Assembly: GCF_003860405.1 (NCBI RefSeq)
Contig: NZ_CP034170.1
Span: 1-64,000 of the forward strand
From: Nakamurella antarctica
Lineage (GTDB): Bacteria > Actinomycetota > Actinomycetes > Mycobacteriales > Nakamurellaceae
Direction: 5' to 3'
DNA: 64,000 nt
Position numbers and translations under genes: made by a program
Part shown: positions 12,049 through 20,246 of the stretch, one piece after another
Layout of the letters: every line of letters starts with the position of its first letter
Numbering within the stretch: the stretch's first letter is position 1
Notes under the pieces: generated by a model
What the model was told of the DNA's origin: nothing
Database searches by the model: none
What the model saw: only the letters and a program-made list of their open reading frames with translations

Positions 12049-12121
12049 GGGGCCTTAGCTCAATTGGTAGAGCGCCGCTTTTGCAAGGCGGAGGTCAGGA
12101 GTTCGATTCTCCTAGGCTCCA
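12049..12121 (+). tRNA. tRNA-Ala (TGC)
   Basis: The acceptor GGGGCCT pairs with AGGCTCC and includes the G3-U70 wobble pair that identifies alanine tRNAs. The anticodon loop TTTGCAA gives anticodon TGC. The T arm is CAGGAGTTCGATTCTCCTA. CCA is not encoded. Its 3' 15 bases recur at 12220, so it has served as an integration target. Confidence 0.97.
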
Positions 12122-12122
12122 C

Positions 12123-12170
12123 AAAGAAGAGGTCAGACCCAGCGTTCTCGGGTCTGACCTCTTCTTTATT
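12123..12170 (+). terminator. Strong terminator after tRNA-Ala
   Basis: A perfect 18-bp stem, AAAGAAGAGGTCAGACCC (12123-12140) with GGGTCTGACCTCTTCTTT (12150-12167), has a nine-base loop and an AT-rich tail TATTTA. It closes the tRNA unit. Confidence 0.92.
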
Positions 12171-12219
12171 TAGTGCTGTGAATCGAGTGGGCCCACGCCG
12201 AGCGCTAGCGAGGTGGGGA

Positions 12220-12234
12220 TCTCCTAGGCTCCAC
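12220..12234 (+). repeat. Duplicate of the tRNA-Ala 3' end (candidate att site)
   Basis: TCTCCTAGGCTCCAC is an exact copy of 12108-12122, the 3' end of tRNA-Ala plus one base. It lies 112 bases downstream and about 40 bases before an integrase relic whose C-terminus points towards it. That is the layout of an attachment site left by an integrative element. Confidence 0.75.
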
Positions 12235-12269
12235 TAGTGTCATTGCAGTTCAGGGCTGGTTTCCGAACT

Positions 12270-12630
12270 CAGGAGACCGGCCCTGATTCGTCTCCGGTAC
12301 GCAGTGGGTACGCAGCAGTTCGGGCTGCCTCCGCCGCATCGTTCAATTTTTCTGTCACCGGATCAAAGTCGTTGGGGGAAAAGATCTGCTTAGTTCTCCA
12401 GGGTGAGTGCCGCCGACTTGCGGCCCAGCATGGCTAAGACAGCTTTGACATGGGCTCCGGCCTGCATAGCCTAGAGGCGGCTGTGTGCTGCAAGCCGTGC
12501 GGCGTGACGAGCAGAAAATGAGGATCAAGTGCCCTGCAACGCGCGACGGCTTTGGAGTAATGACGCGACCGAAAGGCTGACACCCTCAGTACGTTGCCCT
12601 TTGCTCCAGTGAATGCCCAGCTCTACTGCG
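12270..12630 (-). pseudogene. Tyrosine recombinase (integrase) C-terminal relic
   Basis: Reading the minus strand gives the catalytic half of a phage-type integrase across three frames: FTGAKGNVLRVSAFRS, then HYSKAVARCRALDPHF and TPHGLQHTAAS. Next comes QAGAHVKAVLAMLGRKSA, TLEN-stop-ADLFP, and finally NDFDPVTEKLNDAAEAA. The family motif HDLRHTA reads HGLQHTA, so the arginine is lost. The catalytic tyrosine codon is TAA (12390-12392 on the plus strand, TTA). At least two frameshifts separate the blocks and the N-terminal half is gone. It is clearly dead. Its neighbour is the duplicated tRNA-Ala end, which explains how the element arrived. Confidence 0.85.
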
Positions 12631-12893
12631 ATCCAGGCCTTCGGAACACCATCCGAAATCTACCTTCTGATCAACTCCCAATCTTCTAAAGCGTTCACAC
12701 TTCAATCGTTGAGTGGCCACTTCTCAAGCGTCAACACTGTCCAGTTATCAAGCGCTAACGACAAACCCCAATGGGCGGTCCCAACAGCCGATTCGCTTCC
12801 GGTCTCCTGACAACGGCCGTTCGGACAAGCGTGTCCGGAAGCCAGGTTCGCCTGCCTAAGCGCGGAGTTCGACCCGGATAGATGTTCAAGTTC
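12631..12893. other. No recognisable gene
   Basis: These 263 bases lie upstream of the integrase relic, where its N-terminal half would be expected. I see no conserved reading frame, RNA or repeat. It is probably decayed element DNA. Confidence 0.4.
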
Positions 12894-13282
12894 TCAATGG
12901 ATCGCCCAAGTCGTTAGTCGCGCTTGCGTAGTGGCCTGAGTCGTGCCGCAGGCTGTTCCGTGGGACGCTGGATGGTTTCGACTGGCGGCCCCGCTTCCGC
13001 GTTCCTCATCTGATGATTCCGAGCCGCGATTTTGTCTTGGCCTTGGGCTAGCGCCTTTGCCTCGCGCTAGCTTTCTAGCCAAGCGGGCTTCAAGGACTTC
13101 TTCAGCGTTTCTGATGAAATCAATCGCGCTGCCCGCCTGATATTGCTTCGGAATGTCATCCCTAGTTTCGTTACTTCGATTTCGTCATCGGTCATACCGT
13201 CATGGGCCCTCGCTCGCCATTCCCAGTGTTGAGCGCCATACTCCAGATCGTCGTAAGTCGGTGAGAATTTTGGAGGGTCGCC
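12894..13282 (-). pseudogene. Fragment of an unrecognised gene, frameshifted
   Basis: Directly beside the IS3 relic, one minus-strand frame is open from 13282 to 13067 (YDDLEYGAQHWEWRARAHDG, then MTDDEIEVTKLGMTFRSN, ending AWLES). A second frame continues to 12894 (RDDIPKQYQAGSAIDFIRN, then EEVLEARLARKLARGKG and a low-complexity tail). Both have coding-like composition and overlap, which suggests one gene cut at its 5' end by the insertion sequence and then frameshifted. I do not recognise the family. Confidence 0.35.
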
Positions 13283-13289
13283 CTAGAGT

Positions 13290-13902
13290 TCATAGTCATT
13301 ACCGATCTCAGGCCCGTCTTCTTCGCAAACGCGGAGAAGATGCGTTGCTGACTGCGCAACCGGCCGTCCCGGTTCTCACTGGCCCGATAGCCCAGATCCA
13401 GCAGTTCGTCGGTGATCAGCCGGTACCCGAACTCCCGGTCGTCCTGGTGTACGTACACCGAGGCATTAATCAACTTGGCATCATCCCAGCCCCGTTGCGT
13501 CACAGGATCTTGGCGCCATTTGTAAACGCTTGCTTGGAAAAGCCAAGCACCCGGCAGGTCACCGCGACCGGCACCCGAACGGGTGCATTTGGTGCGGCAG
13601 GTTCAAGGACCAGCGGATACGTCATTTTGGGAAAGTGTCCCTGGACAAATGAGCAACAGCCAGGCGCATCACCTCCGCTTGCTGCTCCAGGAGCCGGATT
13701 CGCTTGCGGGCTTCCCGCAGCTCAGCGGAATCTGTCACTGCTGGCGCGGCCAGGTCGTCGGCGATATCGGCTTTATTCACCCAGTTGTGCGCTGATGCTT
13801 CGGGAATACTGAAGTCCTTCGCAATCTGGTCCACGGGACTGCCCTTTTGCGGGCGAGGGCGACCACATCGTTGCAGAATTTTTCTGGACAGGGTTTTGGC
13901 AT
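13290..13902 (-). mobile_element. IS3-family insertion sequence relic
   Basis: OrfA begins at 13902 (MPKPCPEKFCNDVVALARKR), shifts frame, and continues QIAKDFSIPEASAHNWVNKA to LLEQQAEVMRLAVAHLS. OrfB starts near 13626 (MTYPLVLEPAAPNAPV, VTCRVLGFSKQAF), shifts again at about 13515, and reads KLINASVYVHQDDREFGYRL to RIFSAFAKKTGL. It stops before the DDE integrase core. This is the IS3 OrfA/OrfB layout with at least two frameshifts and a 3' deletion, so transposase activity is lost. No inverted ends are evident. Confidence 0.8.
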
Positions 13903-14095
13903 GAGGTCCATCTTTCCAGCCAGGATTAAATCTTCGCAGGGGCGACGGTCAACCAAACTCTGGGCAGTCCCACATTCAAACACCAGCACTGCTATAGCCA
14001 CACGTTCTCTACCAAAGCCCATCTGACACCCGCAAACTGGACTTCCCACAAACGTTCATTTTACAATCTGCATCAACGACCAGGGTTCAAGCGCC

Positions 14096-14167
14096 AGCGA
14101 CACCATCGAATATCTCGGCCCCATCGACTACAAGATACCGTCAACACAGGCCAACCAGGCCGCCTGA
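14096..14167 (+). mobile_element. Possible C-terminal scrap of an IS3-type transposase
   Basis: The plus strand reads SDTIEYLGPIDYKIPSTQ, ends NQAA and a TGA stop. It resembles the very end of IS3 OrfB proteins (RHSTIGYLSPIDYE-type). Only about 23 codons are recognisable. It is in the opposite orientation to the neighbouring IS3 relic, so it would be a second element. Confidence 0.4.
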
Positions 14168-14407
14168 GACAGTCACTCCCACGGGGAGACTTAGAACCGC
14201 TTAGTGACTTGGGGTATAGTCTGGGTCCGCCAATCCCGCTGCGCGAATGTTGACCACGTGCTCAAGGAATTTGTTGCGAGTGCGGCCCGGCCCTTTAGCA
14301 CAACCGTAGCGATCGAAGTGGTTTCAGATATCGCCTTCGATTCCCCCGATGCCCGATTCAGAAATGGACCCGAAACGCAAATCATGCTCCGAGGCGCGGC
14401 TCTGCAC
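14168..14407. other. No recognisable gene
   Basis: This is the gap downstream of the IspF-like gene. A minus-strand frame stays open through part of it but resembles nothing I know, and I see no hairpin or repeat. Confidence 0.4.
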
Positions 14408-14914
14408 TTACAGCGTGGAACGGAGCAGCACTGTGACTGTTGCACTAGCAGCTTCACCACGGCCCTCTAGTCCGAGCCCGTCGTGCGATCGAGCCTTCAC
14501 AGAGACCTGCTGACGTCGAACACCCAGCGCGGCTGCCAGGTTGTCGGCCATGTTTTCAACATGCGGTCGCAAACGGGTAGTCCCCAGGGTAACAAAGCTG
14601 TCGAGGTTCACCAGTTCATAACCAGCTCGTCGAACGTATTGCCCAAATTCTCGAACGAAATCGAGGCTCCTCGCGTCTTCAGCGTCTGGATCGTTTTCCG
14701 GATAGTGAGTGCCGAGATCCCCATCCGCGATCGCTCCGGCTAGGGCATCTACGACAGCGTGAGACAGGACATCCCCGTCGCTGTGTGTGTCAAAGCCGGC
14801 TTGCGCGTCCTCGATAACAACTCCTCCAAGACAAAGCACCCTGCCTGGTACTAAGGCGTGAACATCGTGGCCGTGGCCGATTCGGTAGGGACCGACATCA
14901 ATGGGATCTGGCAT
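14408..14914 (-). CDS. IspF-like protein (MECDP synthase fold) with altered motif
   Basis: IspF cyclises CDP-methylerythritol 2-phosphate to methylerythritol cyclodiphosphate with release of CMP. The 168 residues align end to end with IspF. Metal ligands D17 and H19 (GHGHDVHAL) and H52 (HSDGDVLSH), plus H44, are present, and so are GDLGTHYPENDP and GRGEA. However, the usual KATTTEGLGF motif, which places the second metal and the nucleotide, reads KARSHDGLGL (140-149), and IIAQAPK reads TLGTTR. It overlaps the end of the CorA-like gene by 17 bases and lies beside relic mobile DNA, without ispD. It is likely a horizontally acquired paralogue with changed chemistry. A genuine but divergent isoprenoid enzyme is the alternative. 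Confidence 0.85.
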   Translation of the reverse strand: MPDPIDVGPYRIGHGHDVHALVPGRVLCLGGVVIEDAQAGFDTHSDGDVLSHAVVDALAGAIADGDLGTHYPENDPDAEDARSLDFVREFGQYVRRAGYELVNLDSFVTLGTTRLRPHVENMADNLAAALGVRRQQVSVKARSHDGLGLEGRGEAASATVTVLLRSTL

Positions 14915-16325
14915 TCGACAAGCGTGTCACGAATTGCAACGTCAGAGCTAACAACACCGCGAGAATTGGGCCTCCGAGTCCGACCAAAACTGCAGCCACC
15001 GGGGACGAGTGCCTCAGCACGACGGCAACCGTCACCAGCAATCCAATTACGCAGGTGGTTCCAGACCACAGGGTGGGCTTGCCGGCTCGCCCCCAAGTAA
15101 GCACACCGATTGAGGACAGAGAGAGTCCGAACATTAAGGCAAAAAGCTCCAGCAGCGAACCCGAAGACCCCGGGCTGAGTTCTCGAACATTGGTTCCGTA
15201 GACGCCGGCTACCAGAGTCGGTACAAATAGGACAGCAGTGACAGCGGTGAGAACCTTGTTGAGTCGCTCCTGACCCTTCTGGGACTCCGCAGCGGCGTAA
15301 GCTTGCGCCCCTTGACTGACGCTGCTCAACAACTCGAACGCTGAGCGGAGGGACTCACGCGCCTGCCGAAGATCAGCACCCAAGTGCTGCTGCACGTCGT
15401 TAAAGAGGTCTTGGAGCCCAGGTACACCGCCCACTACGGCTGATACCTCCGCGCGTCGAAGATAGAAGCGCTGACTCACGCGGACCCGGTCTAAATACCC
15501 TGCCAGCACGCCGATGTCTCGCTGGAGGGTAGGGAGGTTGATGGTCGAGTAGGCCTGCTGACCTCGCGCTAACTGCGCGAAAAGCTGGGACTCCCACACC
15601 TCTAACTCTGTGGTCCAGGTCCCCAAAAAATAGCGTTCGTGGGCCGAAGCCTCCCTGAACCAATCGAGAAGGCGGGCGTCCACTGTTCGTGAATCATCTA
15701 GCATCATGGCCAGCGATTCGCGTTTGCGGGACGGAATAGCATGGTGTGGCCAACGAACATCTATCGCGTTCCAGTAACCATTCGGTGGGGTCCAAACTAC
15801 GAGAAGGCCGACGTTCCACCGAACGACCCTCGCCCAGCGTGTAGCCGAGATAACCGCCAGAGAACCACCTCTCGTGCTGGGCAGGGTGTTCACGGGCACG
15901 TCTATAAATGAAGCTCCGAGGGCTGCCCACGACTCGGGTGCTTCGGTGTCGCGATTGGAATTTACGGTGACCGCTGCGTAGTCCGGAAGATTCGGCAGTT
16001 CGTCCAAAATGCAGGAAGGAACAAACTGCCGAAGCAGTGCATCAATAGTCGGGAGTCCCGGAGTGCCATCCAGGGCGACCTCGATATGGACCAGATCGAA
16101 CTGTCGACCTCCGTCTGTCAGAAGAGTAGAATCACCTACTACTTCAAAGTTCAAATGTTCTATCAAAATCGGAACGTGATGACCCGGAAAGCGATCCTCC
16201 CACTCAAACAGAGAGGCGAACCAACCCGCGCTCGCCAGCGCGGAGCGCGTGTCAAAAGCTGCTGCTAGGAGAATACTGGGCGACAACCACCGCTCCGGAC
16301 TCCCCGATTGCGTTACCAAGTCCAT
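14898..16325 (-). CDS. CorA-like membrane protein
   Basis: The 475-residue protein has a large soluble N-terminal region (about 1-340) not like classical CorA, then helices ending in a CorA-type pore segment FVPTLVAGVYGTN. The CorA signature GMN is GTN here (Y376-N379). Three further membrane helices follow (about 389-408, 422-437, 442-467), more than the usual two. CorA-family channels move Mg2+ and related ions or act as gated effectors. AGGGCAGGG precedes ATG 16325. It is co-transcribed with the IspF-like gene, whose start it overlaps, and is divergent from the glycosyltransferase 32 bases away. Substrate unknown. Confidence 0.7.
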   Translation of the reverse strand: MDLVTQSGSPERWLSPSILLAAAFDTRSALASAGWFASLFEWEDRFPGHHVPILIEHLNFEVVGDSTLLTDGGRQFDLVHIEVALDGTPGLPTIDALLRQFVPSCILDELPNLPDYAAVTVNSNRDTEAPESWAALGASFIDVPVNTLPSTRGGSLAVISATRWARVVRWNVGLLVVWTPPNGYWNAIDVRWPHHAIPSRKRESLAMMLDDSRTVDARLLDWFREASAHERYFLGTWTTELEVWESQLFAQLARGQQAYSTINLPTLQRDIGVLAGYLDRVRVSQRFYLRRAEVSAVVGGVPGLQDLFNDVQQHLGADLRQARESLRSAFELLSSVSQGAQAYAAAESQKGQERLNKVLTAVTAVLFVPTLVAGVYGTNVRELSPGSSGSLLELFALMFGLSLSSIGVLTWGRAGKPTLWSGTTCVIGLLVTVAVVLRHSSPVAAVLVGLGGPILAVLLALTLQFVTRLSNARSH

Positions 16326-16357
16326 TTGTTGCCCTGCCCTTTACTAGATTGAGCTAC

Positions 16358-17149
16358 ATGGTGACATCGAAAATCGTAGGGACCTGCCAATTTAGTGTGC
16401 TGACTGCCTGCCTTCCCGAACGTTCGGTTTATTTGAACGAAGCGGCCGCGAGTGTAGCCCGCGCGCGCGAGCTTGTTTCCCCAAACGAATTGGAATGGAT
16501 CATCGCAGTCGATGGTCCCGGAGACCTACCTGATGTGACTGCTCAGGCAAGAGTCGTCCGCATAGAAAGGCGCAGCGGGATAAGCGCAGCACGAAACGCG
16601 GCACTCGCATTCGCTCGAGGGGACCTCATAGCTCCGCTCGACGCGGATGACACGTTAGTTGCTGACGGGCTTTTAGAAGCGCAAGAGGCGCTTCTCAACG
16701 ATCACTTAGGTTGGATCGCGTGCAACCGAGTCCTGTTGAGCACCCAGGGAAAGACTGGCCATTGGCACGGTAGGCGGACATGGCAGCCAGGGGGACTCGC
16801 AGAGAGTTGGTCCGCCCCCTTCGCTTTCCACCCGAACTCGATCGTGGTGCGTCGAGACCTCATACTTCGATGCGGAGGTTGGCCTGCTCTTGCGACGAAC
16901 GAAGATCTGTTCCTCGCGATGTTGCTGAGCGAGAGAGCAGCAGGGTTAAGCATCGAGGCCGTGCTGACAAGATACAGGGTATGGGATGGGCAGGAAGTTT
17001 CGTCGCCAAGTTACCCCGCGACAAAGAGGATTGCCTTCCGATTCATCGAAGCTTCCCTCAATTCTATTCGCAGGGAGTTTGACAGGGACCCGGTCACGCA
17101 CCCCAGGCCCGGCGGAGCCTACGGCAAACGCGCAACAGGCACCCGTTGA
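16358..17149 (+). CDS. GT2-family glycosyltransferase
   Basis: This GT-A fold transferase (263 residues) uses a nucleotide sugar. Visible motifs are FSVLTACLPERSVYL at the start, EWIIAVDGPGD, SGISAARNAALAFARGD and the DxD-type metal motif PLDADDTL near residue 90. A C-terminal acceptor region has ATNEDLFLAMLLSERAAG. I choose ATG 16358 over TTG 16349. The stop overlaps the start of the phosphatase gene. Codons such as AGA, ATA and CTA are commoner than in the core genes, which suggests transfer. Acceptor unknown; no polysaccharide locus is near. Confidence 0.85.
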   Translation: MVTSKIVGTCQFSVLTACLPERSVYLNEAAASVARARELVSPNELEWIIAVDGPGDLPDVTAQARVVRIERRSGISAARNAALAFARGDLIAPLDADDTLVADGLLEAQEALLNDHLGWIACNRVLLSTQGKTGHWHGRRTWQPGGLAESWSAPFAFHPNSIVVRRDLILRCGGWPALATNEDLFLAMLLSERAAGLSIEAVLTRYRVWDGQEVSSPSYPATKRIAFRFIEASLNSIRREFDRDPVTHPRPGGAYGKRATGTR

Positions 17150-17988
17150 TAAAACGAGCCGTCCTCATCGGAGATACTGGTGGCAACGCCACTGTTCTTC
17201 GAGAATGCCTTGAAGAGGCGGGCGTCGTTTCGGGCAAGGTTCCTGAAAGTCTCATGGTCGTACACGTCGGCGACCTTATCCGGTGCAGTGAGCAGTTCCG
17301 TTTGGGGAACGCGCATTCTGTCGAAGTTATAGTTGGTCTACTTCGCGACAATCCGATCAACTTCGTGCAACTGCTAGGCAACCACGAGTCGGCTGCGCTT
17401 GGTGGGCCTAGACGCAAAGGTTGGGATGTCGAAGCAAGTCTCACTCAGGACACATGTTCTTCGTTGATTGCGCTCTGGAAATCGGGGGCTATTCGCCTCG
17501 CATGCGCCTTGGATACCGTCGACCTAGGATCTGTCCTAGTTAGTCACGCGGGGTTGACGCGCGCAAGATGGCTAGACATAGGGCAACCCGCGAATGCGGC
17601 CAAGGCAGCCGCAGCTGTCAACCGCGACATGCAGCTTCCCATCCGTGACTGGGCTCGACCGGGACGGCTTGTCGGCGATATGGACGCCGCCGCCGACACA
17701 ACCTGGGCAGAAGTCAATCTGGAGCTATACCAGCCCTGGCTTCTAAACGGCGACGCGCCATTCAGCCAAGTTCATGGCCACTCGTCACCTTTCAATTTCC
17801 AGCAGGACAGCTGGTGGCCTGATGCTACCTCACTCGTCCGAGCAGCAACGCGCGTGGACAAGCGCATCCGACGCACGGTTACTTTGCTGACGCCATCGAT
17901 CAAAGCCATCGCGATCGATTGGAATTTAGGTGATGTCCCGATCGATGACGTTCCATCCTGGCCGTTACTGCAGCTTGATTGTCATTAG
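17146..17988 (+). CDS. Metallophosphatase of the calcineurin-like (PPP-type) superfamily
   Basis: The 280-residue protein has the ordered motifs of serine/threonine-phosphatase-like metallophosphoesterases: IGDTGGNATVL (residues 8-18), HVGDLIR, LLGNHESAAL, VSHAGLTRARW and QVHGHSSPF. The first motif is normally GDxHG, and the metal-binding histidine is replaced by glycine (GDTGG), so metal use may differ. The start is TTG 17146, overlapping the GT2 stop (TTGA), so translation is probably coupled. The substrate could be a phosphoprotein, nucleotide or signalling molecule. The pairing with a glycosyltransferase is unexplained. Confidence 0.8.
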   Translation: MIKRAVLIGDTGGNATVLRECLEEAGVVSGKVPESLMVVHVGDLIRCSEQFRLGNAHSVEVIVGLLRDNPINFVQLLGNHESAALGGPRRKGWDVEASLTQDTCSSLIALWKSGAIRLACALDTVDLGSVLVSHAGLTRARWLDIGQPANAAKAAAAVNRDMQLPIRDWARPGRLVGDMDAAADTTWAEVNLELYQPWLLNGDAPFSQVHGHSSPFNFQQDSWWPDATSLVRAATRVDKRIRRTVTLLTPSIKAIAIDWNLGDVPIDDVPSWPLLQLDCH

Positions 17989-18238
17989 TTCTTTATTTTG
18001 GTTATAAACAAACATCTCATTAGTTCGAAGTCTTGGCACTATCAACCCGTGGAAGCGACATTTTCGCGCCTTAGCCTCGATCTTTTAGGGGGTGGTTGAG
18101 GTTTCCTGGTTGAAGTGGTTTTTGGTCGTTTTGCGGACTCGTTTCTGTTGTGTGTGGGCCTTGGGTCGCTGTGTGGGCGCCAGTTCCACGTGCCGGTCAT
18201 GGTTGCTGCGGTTTGCTCGGATTGGTTGTTGTGTCTGG
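17989..18238. other. Intergenic, GT-rich; no gene seen
   Basis: These 250 bases contain an AT-rich segment (about 17990-18045), then a GT-rich stretch leading into the IS1380 relic. Part of it may be the transposon end, but I could not define an inverted repeat. Confidence 0.4.
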
Positions 18239-18837
18239 TCAGGCGAGGTTCGGTGGGTTATAAAGGCGGTCTAGAGCGGCGGCGATCAGTGCCCGGTGGG
18301 GTGCGTGTCCGGAGAGCCGTAGGTGCACGCTTCGGGTTCGTTTGGCGATGTATCCGGCAATCGAGAACAGCAGCAGGCGTAGTCGTTTGGGTTCCCACCC
18401 GCGGGACGCACTGTCTGTGAGGGCCAGCATTTGCGTCCAGGCGGCGATATCGGTGGCTAACGCCACGATGGCGAGCCAGATTTGGTTTTGGTTGAATCCG
18501 TGTAGCGGCAGGTTCCGGAGACCGGTGGGGGTACCGCTCGGCCCTTTGGGGCTGGGGAAGCTTTCGTGGCCCGGATGCGGTCTTCGCAGCGGGCACGGCG
18601 GCGGTGGTGTAGTTCCAGGTCCGCTAGTTGCCCACGGGCGGTGTTGGTGGCGAACGCGGTGAGCCGGTTTCCGTCGATGTCGGTGAACGCAGTTGCGCCC
18701 CTGTCCAGCCCCTGTGCCGGGGCGACGCAGAGTGGGCTGATGCGGCCTCCTGGCCGCCTGCGGGAACTGGGGCCCAGTCTTGATAGGGAATGTGTTTCGA
18801 GGCCCCTTGTCCTAGTGTCTGAACCACGACGACCCAT
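18239..18837 (-). mobile_element. IS1380-family transposase relic
   Basis: The minus strand gives the C-terminal third of an IS1380-type transposase in two frames: TDIDGNRLTAFATNTARGQL and LADLELHHRRRARCEDRIR, a frameshift, then QIWLAIVALATDIAAWTQML and GWEPKRLRLLLFSIAGYIAK. The DDE-bearing N-terminal part is missing. It marks a third insertion event in this accessory stretch. Confidence 0.8.
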
Positions 18838-18992
18838 CTACATCTGACGGAGCACGCTCATCCAGCCACCCAGGTAAGCCACCAGAAGCGGCATCGCAGG
18901 CTTCGCACCCGCACCCGCACTCGCACCCGCAGTCGGCGAGGGGCGCGGGGCGCCACCGCCCGGGGGCCACCTGGCGGAGGCCACCAAGAGCC

Positions 18993-20100
18993 TCATCCTT
19001 GATTTGTAGGGTCCGCGGCCCCGACCTGTGTACTGCGGTCGGACCGGAGTTCGCTCCTCACCAGTGTCCGCTGAAGACCTCGAAGCCGGAAGGCCAATGC
19101 GAGCTCTAGGCGCTGGTCGCCGCGTCGCCACCCCGGGCCGAGAAAGGTATCGACGCTTTTAAGGCGGCTGTAGAGCGTGTTGATATGAATGCGCAGCTCG
19201 TGAGCAGAGCGTGCAAGATGACCGTCGTTGGAGACGAAAGCCTCGACGGAGGGTAGGAGTGGCGCCCCGCCCCCGGCATCGTGATCGTTCAGTGGCCCGA
19301 GTGTGCGCGTCACGAACAGCCCTAGATCTGGTCGGGAGTCGCCGTCAAAGAGTTGCCCGACGAAAAAGCCGAGCTCCTCGGCGCTCGCCGTAATGCCCCT
19401 CCTGCCCAGCGCACGGACGAGTCTGAGCACTCGTCCGCCGCGCCGGACCGAATCGCGGACGCCGGAGGAACCATCCCAGCTGACGGCTGCGCTAATAGTG
19501 GGAGCCTCCTCACCTGGGTGAGACTTGCAGTACCAGGTGTGACATTGATCAGCCGCCCCCTCCGCGTCCTCGCTATTACGATCACCGAGAGGTGCCCGCG
19601 GGTGGTCGCGGCCACGCTTCGCTGCGGTTCCCGCCTGCGGGCGACATCAAGCCATGCCGACCGGGCACGATGTGGGAGTGGCTCCCACACCAGCACCGAG
19701 AAGGGCTCGTTAGGTGAGGCTCCGATGCTCTCGACGAGTCGGCGCTCTTCCCTCGAATCACCATCACCGTCTATGACGCCTTCGATGATATGAGCTCGCC
19801 CAATGAGCTCAGCATCCGATCACGGTTGTTGGCGCAAGAGCACGTTCGCCACGAGACTCGATGTGTAGGAAACGATCTCCTGCTCGGTCCCGTTCGCATC
19901 CTTCAGCAGACCCCGGATCACGCCAAGACGCTCAGAGCCAGCGGAGATGTCAACTTGGAACGCATAGGGAAGCTCGCAGCCTGTGTGCGGCGACGAACGT
20001 AGAAGGCGCCGACCCGCATGAGGCACCTCGGCTTGCATCGATTCGTTCAGGTAGGGCAGGGCTGCGTCGAGGATTTCGGAAACGCCGGCACGTTGAGGGC
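18993..20100 (-). pseudogene. PucR/CdaR-type transcriptional regulator, frameshifted
   Basis: The intact C-terminal block (19430 down to 18993) is the HTH_30 domain of PucR regulators: GLFVTRTLGPLNDHD, LLPSVEAFVSNDGHLARSA and ELRIHINTLYSRLKSVDTFL. Upstream, LVWEPLPHRARSAWLDVARR (about 19690) and a GAF-like piece GVIRGLLKDANGTEQEIVSY (about 19900) lie in other frames. At least two frameshifts therefore break it. It once faced away from the YczE-like gene, perhaps as its regulator. Confidence 0.65.
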
Positions 20101-20246
20101 CGCAGTTGCGAGAAGTCGGCGTCGATGCCCGCGTAGTCAATGTCAATCGTGAGGAAACATCGGTCGATGAGGCAGATGGCGGATCACGGATGCCCAGCGC
20201 TCTTCCGGTAAGAAAAAGGGCCCTGTCCCTACGCCATACTTTGCTC

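Noticed and set aside
14204-14470. 88-residue plus-strand frame beside the IspF-like gene
   Set aside because: Partly antisense to the IspF-like gene, without similarity or ribosome site.
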